Part shown: positions 24,240-38,500 of the stretch, piece after piece
Position numbering within the stretch: the stretch's first letter is position 1
Layout of the letters: each line of letters begins with the position of its first letter
NCBI RefSeq assembly: GCF_020536995.1
Contig: NC_068359.1
Location: 103,655,810-103,719,809, forward strand
DNA from: Dreissena polymorpha
Lineage: Eukaryota > Mollusca > Bivalvia > Myida > Dreissenidae
Reading direction: 5' to 3'
DNA length: 64,000 bases
Notes under the pieces: generated by a model
What the model was told of the DNA's origin: nothing
Databases searched by the model: none
Seen by the model: the letters and a program-made list of their open reading frames with translations, nothing else
Translations under genes and position numbers: made by a program

Positions 24240-25800
24240 ACATGATTTTAATATATTACCTAGTTTTAACACTGAACTTGACAAGCCTATTACCGAAAGT
24301 GAAATACGATGTGCAATTTAATCGCTTAATCGTAATAAAGCCCCAGGCAATGGCAAGTTATTAAACGAGTACTTCATGGAATGTATTCATATTCTTGCCA
24401 GTCATGTATGTGATATTTTTAACGGGATTTTGAATTCATGATATTACCCAGAAGGCTTGATAATACCATTGCATAAAGAGGCGACAAACCCGAGGTTAAT
24501 GATTATCGTGGTATTACACTTGTAAGTTCTTTGTCAGAATTATTTACTACAGTCTTAAATAAACGCATTGCAAAGTCTTGTACAGGCAATAACATTATTT
24601 CGGATGCGAAAATCGGATTCCGTAAAGGCCGTTTCACATAAAAAATTACATTCTGTTGTACAGAAATACCTCAATGAAAATATCCGGCTATATGTCATCA
24701 ACGTGGAGATGCTGACATATTTTGATTATGTTTATAGAAATGCACTGTTGTTCAAAATGTTTGAAACTGGTATAAATGGACAATTACTTATACTTAAAGA
24801 TTAAAGATATGTTCCATAAAGTTAAATCTTGTATTAAATTATGCTCTTCTTATTCTGAATATTTCAATTACGCTATTTGATATCGACAGGGAGAGTTGAT
24901 GTCACTTCTTTTGTTTTCACTATTTGTTGAAGATCTAGAGTTGTATTTGCAATGTAACATTAATGCAGGCTTAAGTATTGATGATTTAACTTTGATTTTG
25001 TTGTTGTTTGCTGATGATATGGCTATTAAAGGTTAAAATCCTGAAGAAGCGGCATTTAGATCTTGTATGTTCATATTGTTGTACAAGGGGTCTGACTGTT
25101 AATACATAAAAAACAAAATAAATGGTTTTCCGAAAACGTGGAGTATTATTAGCAAACGCAAAATGGACCTATAATAGCCATCCAATTGAAATAGTCGATG
25201 ATTTTATACTATTTAGGAACTGTTTTTAATAACACAGGTAATTTTTGAAAAAATGAACATCTCGATGGAAATGCAAGGTATTTAATCTTTAAATGTTTTA
25301 TTTTCAAATGTGACGACTTTGACTTCGCAAAAAGTCTTTAGTCATCTTATTGATGCATTTGTAACACACATACTTAACGTTTCGTGCGAAATTCGGGGTT
25401 GTACCAAAATCATAGGAACTAGAAATAATTCGCCTTAAATTCTATAAACTATTACAAAGAGTAAGAAGAAATCCGTGTTCTGCTGCAGCATGTGGTGAAC
25501 TGGGCAGATATCCACAGATACATGAAAACAATTAAATATTGGTACGCAATTTAACAGTGATATTATTATATTAAGGGTTTCTTATAATGAGGCTCTGCGT
25601 TAATGGCAAGAGAAATTGGGTATCAAATGTTAAAAACCTAAATGATTACGAGTTCGCTTGCGTGTTTGAAAATTACCACTATGTTAACAAGAGCGCATTC
25701 ATCACTGAATTAAAACGTAGAGTTATAGATTGTTTTAAACAATACTTGCTACATACACTTGAAAGTCCAGTTTTAATATTGTACAAAGAATTTTAATGAT
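24240..25800 (+). pseudogene. LINE reverse transcriptase remnant
   Basis: Recognisable pieces in several frames include LNRNKAPGNGKLLNEYF (RT entry block), ISDAKIGFRKGRFT, LFSLFVEDLELYLQ, ILLLFADDMAI (catalytic FADD), FRKRGVLLANAKWTYNSHPI and, at 25587-25796, RRVIDCFKQYLLHTLESPVL. Each has a counterpart in the minus-strand copy (for example CFKQEW..SLQSPVLKLYKDF). Numerous stops and shifts show it is dead. Confidence 0.85.
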
Positions 25801-26210
25801 TCTGAAGGTTAAGAATTTAATTCCATCCATTAAGAATTAAAACAGGCAGGTACAGTAATGATCGCATAGAAAGGGAAGAAATATATTGCACTTGTTGTAA
25901 CTAACATGACATAGAAGATAAATACAGTTTTATGTTAATCTGCCCTTGTTAAAACGATATCATGAAAACATATATAAGATAATATTATTTCAAGTTACCA
26001 GCAGTATAGCAATTCCTAAACGTAATGAGAACATGTACTAAAAAGAAGTTTTGAAGTTATAAGTTTTTGTGAAAGAAGCTCTTTTAATCAGAAAGTCGTT
26101 ATTGAATGTTGTACATAATTCAAATACGACCAGCTGATTTTGTATGTTCCGTGGGTTCGCTTGTTTGATTGTTAATATGATTGTTTGTTTTTTGTTTATG
26201 TATATAATCC

Positions 26211-28099
26211 AAACAATCAGATAGTTTACTATAATTACTATAAGCATAATGAACCATATGGTTTTTATATGTTGCATTTCAAACATTTGTTTGATACAAA
26301 TAATATATTTTTAACATATATATGTAAAACAGACGTGTCTGATTATTTAATTTGCTGCCATATGGAATCTATGAAATATATGCAGAATATGCACAGATTT
26401 CCCTTTAAATGCGACCAGATAATAATGGTTTTACAACAGCTGGTACAAAAGTGATTGCGAAAAAAATATTCTTTCCTTGGACTACTCGACGGATGCATAC
26501 ATATATTTATTTTACAAACGAGCCGGGAAACACTTAGGAGCAGATCGACGGCATGAGCAGGTTTTTATGTAATCGTATTCCACGAGGTGGCATTGTCCAA
26601 CATCAAAACGGTAATAAACTCAATTTGGAAAACCACGCATTTAATTGAATATAATAGACGTACCCGAGCGGTTTTAAACCCTATTGGATATATTGGTAAC
26701 CTATTTTCTTGTGGTAAGTTTTCTTACTCTTGGGTATGGTTTTGCTGGTCAGCTGTTTAGTCTTTGAAGGGATTTATTAGAGGACAGACAATTTTCTTCA
26801 TGAAAAATAATACTTTATTAATTCTCTAATCAGAATTTCCACTGCAGTCACGTAAGCGTGTGTAGATCGACCAAGAAAGAGGAGTCCATTGATTTCCACA
26901 AATTTAATGGAGCCTTGCCTAGCCTTGCATAGCCAAGCTTAACTACCTAATTATCAAATTGTTGAACTATCTGTGAATTATACATATCATATAAATATTA
27001 AAACGTGAAACTGGAACAGTCTTGAGTTTATATCGTCATCCTGTTTGGTTTATTACCGAAAGAACCAACACGTTATAAGGGCGACCAACGTTAAAAACTC
27101 ACATGACTATCGAGAACAATAGTTGTTGAAGCGAGGATGGTAGTGTACTGCAGTGAAGTCTATACCGATTGCCAAGTAGAGACCTCTAGCAGTTTACATC
27201 GATATTTCACATCCAGCTATATCTTCGCTTATCGTTGGCGATTTGAAGCGTGCCTGTCATTCGTAAAGCTCATTCCTCGCAGTATTTTGGACCGCGTTTG
27301 ACCGATTGCACCAGTTCAGGACTCGTCCATCCCATTACACCACGACCAACAGCCCGTTAGATCAGCATCATCTAGCCCATTAGACCAGGACCACACATCA
27401 CAATAGGCTAGGATCACATTGACATAATAAGTACTGATTTGGACACTCAGTTCTATCAGTGGCATTTTGGTTCTAGGTGCTTAAAAAAATTCTGGCCATT
27501 TCCTTTCAACAGAGCGTGAGTACCATTTTGGTAGAAATTAAACTGATATTACAGCTGATCAAATTTTTACATTACATTTTCCAAATTGGGGGGTTAGGGT
27601 AAAATTACTGTAATATCTGGAAAACAATTTTTTTTGTGATATTGTAAGTGCATAAAAAAATCACAGAATTTCACAAAATGCATGATGATTAATTAATTGG
27701 TGATGGTAACTTACATTTCTTAATCTATTAAAAGTCTTCGTTGATCTTATACCTAGATTTCCTTCAGGTGAATTATTCATTGTGAAGCTTTTTTTTAATC
27801 AGTAAACAAATACAAATTTAAAATCAAGTACATGTATATACTGGAATGACGCAGGTTCATGTATCTACTATGCATTTGGTCTTTATAGGTCAAAATAAAT
27901 GGTCGATTTATATATATATATTATATCTGTCAATTCATTGCCTTTATCAGTGTTCATGACTTGTTGACATTGACAGTCCTGCAAATGTTACACTATAGTC
28001 TAGCAAATGTTACACTATAGTCTAGACCTTGTAGTTTTTTAGAATTACCATTCGTGGTAGGGCATATGCAGGTCAACAAAACCTACTGCTGGTACCTAA
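26211..28099. other. Intergenic DNA upstream of the Gypsy fossil
   Basis: No gene was recognised. A 22-bp direct repeat (CAAATGTTACACTATAGTCT core) lies at about 27983-28026. Some of this interval may be the decayed 5' part of the retroelement that follows, but I cannot see a terminal repeat pair. Confidence 0.4.
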
Positions 28100-31000
28100 T
28101 TTCAAGGTACATGCTACATGTTTAACCAGAAAGGTAATACCATGGCGACTTCTCTTATTAATAAGGACAGTGAGCTCATTTTTTACAAATGTAATCAGCA
28201 AGGACACAGGCAATTAAGTGGGCAGGTTGATGGGTCGGACTCACACACGGAGGATACAGACCCACAATTATTTGGTGACACAAATGAAGCAGAAATTTCA
28301 GTTAATAATATTAGTACAATTGCTTTACTTGACGCAGGCAGCTGTGTGAGTATTGTTTGAAAACAATTTTATAACACTCATTTATCATCAGTCACAGTAC
28401 AACCGTTGACAAATATACTATGATTGTGCAGTTGGGAATAGTTTACCTTTTGAAGGGTATATTGAAGTTGATATTCAAATTAAAATGGCTTACCTAAAGC
28501 AAAGAATAGAAATGGTATGTTTCTTGTTGTGCTTGACACCAAGTACTCCGTGAACTAATATTTTGCAAGAAATTTTGTCAGATCGTCAGTATCAATCGGT
28601 CGATCAATTTTTACAGAAAACAAACATGTACACTCCATGGTACAGGATAACTGAGTTATTTGCCATCAAAATTAAATGTTTCACCAGATGATGTGCAATT
28701 TAAGAAAATTTGATATTCAAAAGTGAATGTTACCCTTTCAAATTTTACATCTTATATCGTCACTATATCCCCAAGTGCAGTTTTATGTGAATTTACACCC
28801 GTCACCATTGCTGAAGAAGTATTTGAAAATATTGAAAAAAAATTGATCAGTTGAGAATTGATGAACATAACATACTAAATCATGAACAAAACGAATAATT
28901 AAAAGAATTATTAGAATTAAAGGCATATTTTCTGCATCTGATACTGATATGGGCCAATGTAATGCTATTAAACGCAGGATTGACTTAATCAATGAAACAC
29001 CTTTAAAACAACATCATATAATAATTCAACATGGTATGATAGAGGAGGTTCATCAACATATTGACCAACTCCTAGCTAGTGGTGTCATGCGGCCTTCTAA
29101 ATCTCATTTGAGTAGTAATATTGTCCTTTTTCAGAAAAAATAATGGTTAACTGAGATTATGTGTCGACTATAGGATGTTAAATCAAATGACAATGAATGA
29201 TATATATGCATTGCCAAGAAGTGAAGACATTTTTGACTGTTTAAATGGGGCTAAATATCAAGACGTTTGATTAACATTTAGAACGACTAAATACTGTTTT
29301 AAATAGACTGCAATCTTGAAATTTGAAATTAGCTCATTATGCACTGGGATTGAAACGGATCCAGCTAAAATTGAAAAAGTAAAAACTTGGCCCGTACCTG
29401 AGAAATTAGATGAATTGAGATCCTTTTTAGCCTTCGCAGGATATTATCGACGCTTTGTGAAAGATTTTAGTAAAATAACAAAACCATTGAATGAAATTTT
29501 GCTTCCTACAGTTAACAAAAATAAACTAAAACAATCTATAGAACTGAAATTGACTGAATTTGAACAAACCACGTTTGATAAATTAAAATAAATACTTTGC
29601 TCACCACTTGTTCATGCCTGTTCAGACTTTGAGCTTCCTTTTGAATTACACATATGCTTCTAATAAAGCGCTGTTTTGTATCAGCAGCAAGGCGACAAAA
29701 AGCGAGTCATAGCTTACGTCAGTCGTGCTCATACTAAGTCTGAGCGCAACTATAGCGAATCTAAGCTTGACTTTCTAGCAATGAAGTGGGTTGTTACTAA
29801 GAAGTTCTCAGATTTGTTAGCCATGAAAACAACAATTCAGTTACTAATATCTTAACTACACCCAAGGTTGATGCAACAGGGCAAAGATGGGTTGCAGCAT
29901 TAGAGCAATACAACTTCAGTATAACTTACCGACCAGGAACCAATAATGCCGATGCAGATGGCATGAGTCGTAACCCATAAGAAAAATTTGGTTTGAACAA
30001 CAAAATGTCATTAAAATCGATGACCAAACAGTCAAAGCTATATGCAATAGCGACTCAGATATTGTGAGGTCAATAATAGAGACACTGACAGTGGCTAGTT
30101 TGCATATTGACGAGGAAACATCAACATTTGTCATGGATTGACACAGAAAGAGACATCCGACAGAAACAAAGACATGATCCGTTTTATTGATAGATGGTGA
30201 AAAGCTGTAATTGACCAGAAAATGCCAACAAATTTTTATTCTAAACAAGACTTAATTATAAGAAAACAATTTAGACATTTTAAGTTAAAGAGAGGCCTCC
30301 TTTTTAGAAACATTCAGACAGAAGATTAATTTAACAGTTAGGCATACCTGACTGTAACGAAGAAGAAATAATAAAAGGAGTGCACAACAGTGTATGAAAT
30401 TCGGGAAAGGAGAGAAATACTTAATTAATGAAAGAGAGATTCTATTGGCCAGGTGTTGTAGACGATATAGAACAATGGAATAATGGTTCCGAACGGTGTT
30501 TGTGGAGAAAGAACATTACTAATCAAAGAGCTCCACTAGTTATCATTAAAACAAGATATCCATTCGAGTTAGAGTGTTTTGATTAATTGACACTTGAACT
30601 AGCTAAAGTGGCATTGACAATATACTTGCCATAACAGACCATTACACCGAATATGCTTTAGCTGTACCAACCAGAAACCAGACAGCCAAACCAACAGCAG
30701 AGACATTCTACATTAAGTTTATATTACATAATGGGATACCGACATGCCTACATTCAGATCAATGGGGCCAATTTGAAAGTGAAATCATAAAAGAGCTATG
30801 TAATTTAACAACTAAAAAAGAGCCATACAACACCATAGGGAATGCCGGCCCACAAAGATGTAATAGGACACTTTAAGATATGTTAGGAACACAAGAAAAA
30901 TTAACAAAAACAGATTGAAAACACTATATCAACTCATTAGTTTATGCAAATAATTGCATTCCTCATGACTCAACTGGATTTTCTCGACATGAATTGATAT

Positions 31001-31870
31001 TTGGTCGGAAACCAAAACTGCCCATTGATGCAGTATTTGAGAAATCAAGGGAGGAATTTTGCCACAAATGTACATATGAATACATGGAGGATTTAAGATC
31101 TAGGATGAAAACAGCACAACACATTGTAGAAAAACATGTAACTAAGACAAAAGATAAACAAAAGAAACAGCATGACAAAAAAAGCTAAAGCGGTTATGAT
31201 TTCAGTGGGTGATCATGTTATAGTATGAAAGGTGTCATTTGATGGGAAGAACAAGAATATGAAGTGATTGATCAACCGCAAAAAAGATATTCCAGTGTGC
31301 AGAGTCAAAGAAATGGGTTCAGCTAGATAAAAAAAATATCCACATAAACTTGTTGATTCTTATTAAAAGTCAGAATGAAGTTTATGAAAGTGGAGTAACA
31401 GAGATTATTGGACTTGAGAAAAGTTCAAAGGTGTAAAAAGTGATTTCTGAAAAAGTAGCAACACGGAAGAAGATGGTGAAGATGGATTGGATTTTTTAGC
31501 TTCTACAAAACAGATTGGGGACGCCCAGAATTCATGCATAGAAGTGAATGTAGCAGATGTAGATCTACATATTGAAGGTAGTCAATACGAGGACCTTCAA
31601 GATAATATGAGGGACTTAGAAGGTATTGTTTCTGCTGAGCAGGCAGAAGAAACCATGGACGAACCTGAAGAAAGAACAACTGATGAAGCTGATGAAGAAG
31701 CAGTTGATATGACTGGTCAATGAGCCGAGATAATCCATGGCAACCGTATAGAAACAGTTGAAGAACCCATAGGCCATGACAATGAACAAGACATGCAGCA
31801 TACAGACACAGGTCAAGATGTCAGAATAGAGATGGGTATTGTTATGATTTTCCGTTACAAGAAAAATGGT
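28100..31870 (+). mobile_element. Ty3/Gypsy-type LTR retrotransposon fossil
   Basis: Parts in order: a retropepsin-like aspartic protease block (near 28300-28360), reverse transcriptase pieces (about 28940-29300), the RT/RNase H connection with LRSFLAFAGYYRRFV (29390-29480), RNase H (about 29600-29950), an integrase region (about 30250-31190) and an acidic tail (31487-31723). The order protease-RT-RNase H-integrase is that of Ty3/Gypsy. The element is broken, with well over ten breaks, and appears old. Terminal repeats were not identified, so both ends are approximate. Confidence 0.85.
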
Positions 31871-32190
31871 CTCTTCATCTAAAAAAACTGGACACAATGA
31901 ATATGTTTATCATATTTGTATTGAATTTTTGTATATTATATATTACCTGCTGTTTGCATCGCATTACATTCATTTTTCGTAATTTAAAGAGAGAAAAACA
32001 ACAGTCGTTAATTGTTAATAACGATATAATAATCTGTTGAACTATTGTACGTATAATTGTAGTATGAAACACAGTAGTATATCTTGTAGACTTCGGCGAC
32101 AAAATGGAGTGTGGAAGACGGTGATATAGGTTAGTGTCGAAAACCTTATTTCATTTTACCTTACTCGATTTTAATGTGTGTGTGTTCTGC

Positions 32191-32293
<103 letters not shown>

Positions 32294-32422
32294 GAGGTGG
32301 AACATACACATATACATGAAAGGAATCATAATTCCACAATGGTAATGCTTCTTTAAACCAGTCTTCGGACCTGACATAAATGGTATTGAATTCTCTGTTA
32401 ACCACCTAATATGTTTGCCCAA

Positions 32423-32428
32423 TTTATT
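32423..32428 (-). terminator. Candidate polyadenylation signal of the HSPA12-like gene
   Basis: The minus strand reads AATAAA about 138 bp past the stop codon of the HSPA12-like gene. It is the first canonical signal I see downstream, so it is a reasonable 3' end marker. Confidence 0.5.
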
Positions 32429-32565
32429 CTAGTTGGCATTGTTATCATTTTGCCTTAATATGATTTGTCCTTTTAAAATGTTTAGCTATGCAAACTGCAC
32501 AGTTTTAGCTTTTGTTCACGATCACATCTGCGTTTATACACAACAACTTGCTGGTTCTATGCGGA

Positions 32566-35500
32566 TTACTCCGTAAAGCTGGACACCATATCGCTTTCAA
32601 GACTGCTGGTGTCCAGGAAGTCTAGGTTCGCTACACACTCGACTCCCTTGTGGTCTGGCAGGAAGGCCGTTGCCTTCAGCTCTGTTCCTCGACAAGTCAT
32701 ACATATGTTCATCTTAATATTGGTCTCCTTGACGGATGGCGGAATCTCAATTTTTAGAGTACCAATATGAGAACAAGACTTTTCGTGGCAGAAAACAGGA
32801 TTCTTTTGTGTGGACTTGTAAATTCTCCAGAAAGCAACAGGTTTGTTTCTATTTATGAGTGTGTAGGTGCTTGGAGTTGTATTTTCGCCAACTAGGACCT
32901 GCTCGTCGATCTCTAGATGCTTATGGAAACAATTGTCCACAACACGTTTACCATTGAATTCCTTCGGAGTTGCTCCTTTGTGTATGTTTGCATTGTACAC
33001 GCTTCTTGTGTGCACGCCGTACGTGAATGGACAAACTCGCACGGCTATGATATTTTGATCCCAGCCGTACATAACCGCGCCTTTCAAAATTGCAGACCCG
33101 CCATGAGGTGGCGCGACCACACGGAGTTCATTCTTAAAGTGCTCTTTAACAACGTTAACTACAACTTTCGACTCTGAAAATCCACCTACCAACAGGATTG
33201 TTGAGATCATTTTCAGTTTCTCCTTACATCGCAAATCCTCGATATGAGCATTTATTTTGTCAGTAGCGTTTGCGAACAAGTGATCCATCAGTTTTGGCGT
33301 TAGAACCAAGTTATTGTCAATGAGTTTGCACATCCTATTTCTCAGATAATCTTGTTCAAAGTGATCATGCAGTTCATATTTTCTGACAATTTTGAATTTG
33401 GAAATCAAGTAGGCGGGAAAGGTCAATGTTATGTCTTGTTTACCCTCGTATCGTATCTTCTTCGCCTCAAAGTTGCTTTCGAATTCAAGCCATTGAGACG
33501 TGTTTTCCTTCTTGAACTTGTGAAAAATATCACTTCCCACCTGAAATCAGATGTTAACTAGAATTGTGTAGATTTAACGTAACATAATCTGGAAATAATG
33601 TGATGCATTAAAAACCACAGACCCGATAATAAATAGAACGTTCGACACATGTAGGAGCACAAAACAAAGAGCTACAATTGCGTCAATGATGGACATTGTG
33701 CTTCAAATTTCGATATGGTGAAAATCCTTTACTTTGCCTAACGTGGTGAAGAAATGTATATCTTCTTATTTATCTGCATGCCTACCAGATCACAAATATG
33801 TTGCTCGAAGGCGTCGTTGACCAGCTTTCCGCCCCAGGGACCCCCTGCTGCCGCGTGCAGCTCTTTTAAGCGCCCGTCCGTCTGTACCTCGTGTACGGTG
33901 GTGTCCACTGTGCCACCTGGTGGATAACATAGACAGTGCAAAAAATTAACACTAGCAACGTCTTTTCTTTCGAATTGTGTATAAAACACACATAAAATGA
34001 TGACTGATAAATAAATATAGCACGCGTGTTATTTCTGAAAACTCAAACAAATATTTGAATTGAAAGTGGTTTTATGTTTACCTCCACAGTCTAGTACAAT
34101 GTACATCTGTCCGGGATCAAACGCCTTCAATATGACGCCTTCGACGCCCGCCACGTTATTTAGCGCCATGTCCTTGCAGCAAATTGCCGCTGACTCCGGC
34201 TCTAAAGCGAGAACCAGTCCTTCCGCTCGGATTCCAGCCTGATAAATGAATAGACATGTATGGAAAGGTTTATTGGTTTGTTATTCAAACGTTTATGGTA
34301 AACACTTTCAACTGGTATTTAATATGAATGAACAACACAGTTCACGAAACAACTACATCGTTATACCTTCCAGATTGTGTGTATTGATATGTAAGAGGCA
34401 ATCGATAGTAATACATGTATGTGTTTATTTGCTGCTTTCCTATTGTTCATATGGACTTATTATTGATTTAAAACCTGAAAACAAAACAGTCAAAATATCG
34501 ACCAGTTTTGTTGTTTCAAAGTAACCAGTTTTATCATGTTTTCCCACAAAATTGATGAGGTATATGAAAAGGATCTTAATTGATGCCCACAAAATGTGAA
34601 TTAATGTGGCCTAATGACATTGGTATTCTGGCGAATGTCTCTATTAAAAATGAACGATGCAAAAGCATTATGGTCGGTTACAGCTTATTTAGAGTGCGTC
34701 AATAAGTAATTGAAATCATTATTTAATTATCTAATAAATAAGTAAGTAAGAATAGAAAAAAAATATTGGGTCGCCGTGGCGTAGTGGATATGGTGTCCGT
34801 CAAGCAAACATGACGTCACAAGCTCGACTCTCACAGTGGGAGCGTTCTTACGATCTTCTACATAGACAACAAGTATTGTTCTACCGAAGAAACGGCTTAA
34901 AATTTTTTATTCAATAGAACTAGTTTTGACGTTGTAGGTTATATCTATCTCTTATGCGCCCTAAACACTCAACCTTCACTTGACCTGTACATTTCTTTTG
35001 ACATGTGCTACCTCCATTCAGCCGGGGGCATCCAGGTTTGTCATACAAAGATTCTTGCTCAGTAATTTTTTGTTTGCTGCCTTACCAATATAGCGGCTGC
35101 CTTCATGAACTGTTTTGCCGAATCCCTCCAGATGGCAGGGACTGTGATGACCCATCGGACTTCCGACTCTGCATAAATAAGATAATCATTTTCATGACAT
35201 TTTGTTTCTGACTGTGAAAGGTATGAATAAGAATATCTGAATAAACAAAGGTTCAACGTGATTACTTACTTTTTATAAATATTAAAACAGTAGTAACATG
35301 TATAAATCGTGGCAAATGAAAAACTTATTCACATTTATGATTTACTTATCATAGTAATTAAACGTAAGGCGAAAAGCTCAATCGTCAATTTGTATTTGCC
35401 ACTTCAAGTTTTTTTTCAGTTTTGATTATGAACAGGTTTGTATACGGAAGTGGTTGATTCTTTGTGTATTCGTCATATTTCCGTTGCATTCGTCTCATTT

Positions 35501-38500
35501 CCGTTGTATTCGTCACTTTTAAGTTGTATTCGTATTTCCGTAGTATTCGTTATATTTCTGTTGAATTAATCACAAGTCCTAATATTTAGGTATAATATTC
35601 TGGCCGAAATCAAACAAAATGAGGACAGTTCACGCAAAACAACCAGAGTTAAAGGATTTTAAACAAGAAATATCTTTAAAAAAGATATACGGCGTTGATT
35701 GTGGTCGATGTTTATGAACGATCAAAAGTTATCTCTATGAGATAAAAAGTAGCGGATGCCTTTTTTCTGCGCAGTTCTTAGCTACATCACAAGCAAATCA
35801 ATTACGGGGTGTTGCGCCAGATTTCATGGCTTATTTTGCTTTATGTGATATTTTTACTCAGATGTCTATATTTACAGAATAGAAAAACACAAGAAACATG
35901 AAAATAAACGAGTGCATATAGGTCAGCCGGCAATACTCGAATCTTATTTAATTGCATAATTATAGTATAGTGAATTATTGTGCTCATGCTTAATAAACTG
36001 GTCAAAATGGATAAATATTTCTAATTAATTTTATCAAAATTGGTCCTTATCATGCAAATGTTGAAAACATATTAAAAATCGATGATTGGCATACCACAAT
36101 AATATTGCCGAATATCTTTATTTAGTATCTTTCTGATCAAAACAGACTTCAAGTGCACAAAGTTTACGAGACGGCGTTTATATAAAGATTTCTGCAACTG
36201 ACCGCAAACTGACCTTGATACCTTGCGGATTGGAATGCAATGCATTAAAGTTAGGTAACAATTCTGCTGCTGAAACGACGGCTTGTTTACGCCAACTGTA
36301 CTCGACCAAGGCAACAGCTGTGCCTAAAATATTGATAAAGCGACTAAACGAACTATTTACTCCATCAGACAAAAATAGCATAGATTCCAATTTTGTCCTT
36401 CAATGAAAAGGTCGCAACCCCTTCTGCGAACTCCGGTGATGAACTGTATATAAACTCTGACTTTCGCGGGTTGAAATGCAATGCAAGTAAGTACTAAATA
36501 TGAGAATATAGCCTTTAGTATAAACGCTTTTGCGCTGGTAATTCTCTGAAAATAAAAGGTGAACGCACAAACTGTATTTATGTCGAAAATTGATTGTAAA
36601 TCTGTTCTATCTATTGAGCCTTTTCATTAGAGATAAAATTGTTTCATGCAGTAAAACAGTGTTACAAAGACGCGGATATGTTTCCAATGTTCTGGTGTTA
36701 TACTCAAATCAGCCAATGGAATAAATGAAGTGTATTCATTCGTACCTAGCCGCGGGAAATTTTATTTGCATATTATTGGATACTTACAAAGGTCAAGTCA
36801 GGGTGAAAAGCTGGCTTAATACAGCTTACGCCGAAAAATTGTCGCGAGGCCCGTTATGGTCTCGCTTGAATGTTGTTGTTTACAATATGTGTATTTTGTG
36901 TACTTAGAAAGCGTGCGTCTTAAATAGGTAAATAAATAAATGAAACGATCTTCGAGTTGTGTGCTTCTTATTCCACCGATTTACAAAATAAACGTATACG
37001 TGTGTGAGCTTTGACATTTCAATAGAGGGTCTTCTTTTGACATTTTAAAACATAGAAAATCAACCAGCAACTTACATAAAGGATTGCATAATGTCGAGAT
37101 AAAAAATCGGACTAAAGCAGATCTAATACTTGTTTGCAGTTGAAAAATGATACGATACTCCGCGTGATGGTACTAATAAATAAACACGAGGTATATGTAT
37201 ACGTATTCAAATTGGACGACATCTTCGATTCTAAATGACAGCAATCAGTCACTTTAATTGGCGAACATACCTGATATATCACCAGTTTGTCCCCCATTCA
37301 TCTTTTCGAGAAGTTCTTCCTGTTAAAGAAAGATATTAACATGCTTTCAACAGCAATACCGCATGTTGTTGGTGTTTGTTCTCCATATTATTGGTTTGCA
37401 ACCAGGGTTAGTCAGGGATAAATGGAAATGGAAATAATGTAAACTGAATTGCAGATTAATAATGTCCATCCGATCTTATTTGTTACCCAGCTTAATTTCT
37501 TCACTCACCTTTACATACTTTATTGCTTCTTTAAAAACTGTCATTGCTTGCATCTCTTTCCCCGTTGCATCTTTTATATTTATGTCATTTGACAGATGCT
37601 AAAATAAAATAAAAATGTTGTTATGCCTTTGCAATAATTGTACTCGTAGCAACATGAAATCTTTGGGCATGATCAAGTATAGAAACAATCAACCCATTCG
37701 AATCTTGCTGAACTATTCACAACTTTTAACATCGAATTCGTGTCAATTTTTAAAATAACGATAATTTTAAACAATACATTTCTTTTATAATGCAATCGGT
37801 GTTGATATTAACATTGCGATGACATGTTCTGAATAAAAAAAGATGACAATTATGACCTGTAACGTTGCTCTTACGACCCAATAATATACTATGTGTCATG
37901 CGTGTCAATAGTGTTTCAAAAAGCGAATATATGAAAATGAAGAAATGTGACATGTATGTTCGGTGTATTACTTGTCATATTTTACTTCATAGATGAGTCA
38001 GATGAAGATAAAACACAGTTTTGACATTAAATTATCATGAACTGGAAAAAAATGAAATTAAAAGTAATTCTGAAAATAACATTTATCAACAATTCAAATA
38101 TTAAATAATAAGCAGTACGCAAAGTTAAAGTGTAAATTCCCTTATTGTTGGCATGATCTGGTTTATGATTCTCGGTCGCTCATTGATGACAGCTTTACCG
38201 CGCGCTACTTTGAATGAATAAAGAACTAATTAACGGTGACAGAAATCTTTTACAATGTGCAGCTTGAGATGAAACAATAAAATACATGTAGTCAATACAA
38301 GCTCAATCAAATTACGAATAAAGTTTTCGATTATTTATTTTTTTAATACATTAATGTATCATTTTGTATTCTACATATATTATCGCACATTATCGAATGA
38401 TCTTTGTTATCTACGCCCAATTGTATTTGTTCAAAACGATAATTTTTCCAATTACTAATCGGCAATTTATCACATGGCGGTGATGTTATGATATGCATGC

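Larger units (their letters stand above)
21760..26210 (+). mobile_element. Decayed LINE with ORF1 and ORF2 remnants, plus strand
   Basis: In order: an ORF1-like region (22066-22640, with NLIFTNIPED and RKRVRHMEDAREKGKRSWLV), traces of an endonuclease region (about 22980-23470), a degraded RT (24240-25250, including RNKAPGNGK, AKIGFRKGRF and LLLFADDMAI), the thumb and C-terminal region (25590-25796) and a C-terminal cysteine cluster (about 25850-25950, YCTCCN..DIEDKYSFML.CP). The frame is broken by many stops and shifts, so the copy is older than the minus-strand relative at 13946-16150. A SINE interrupts it at 22784-22967. The ends are approximate. Confidence 0.8.

Noticed and set aside
36178-36390. 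Extra exon of the HSPA12-like gene in intron 4
   Set aside because: Flanking exons 37319-37271 and 35168-35086 already join in phase to a continuous conserved sequence, and the frame overlaps a dispersed repeat.
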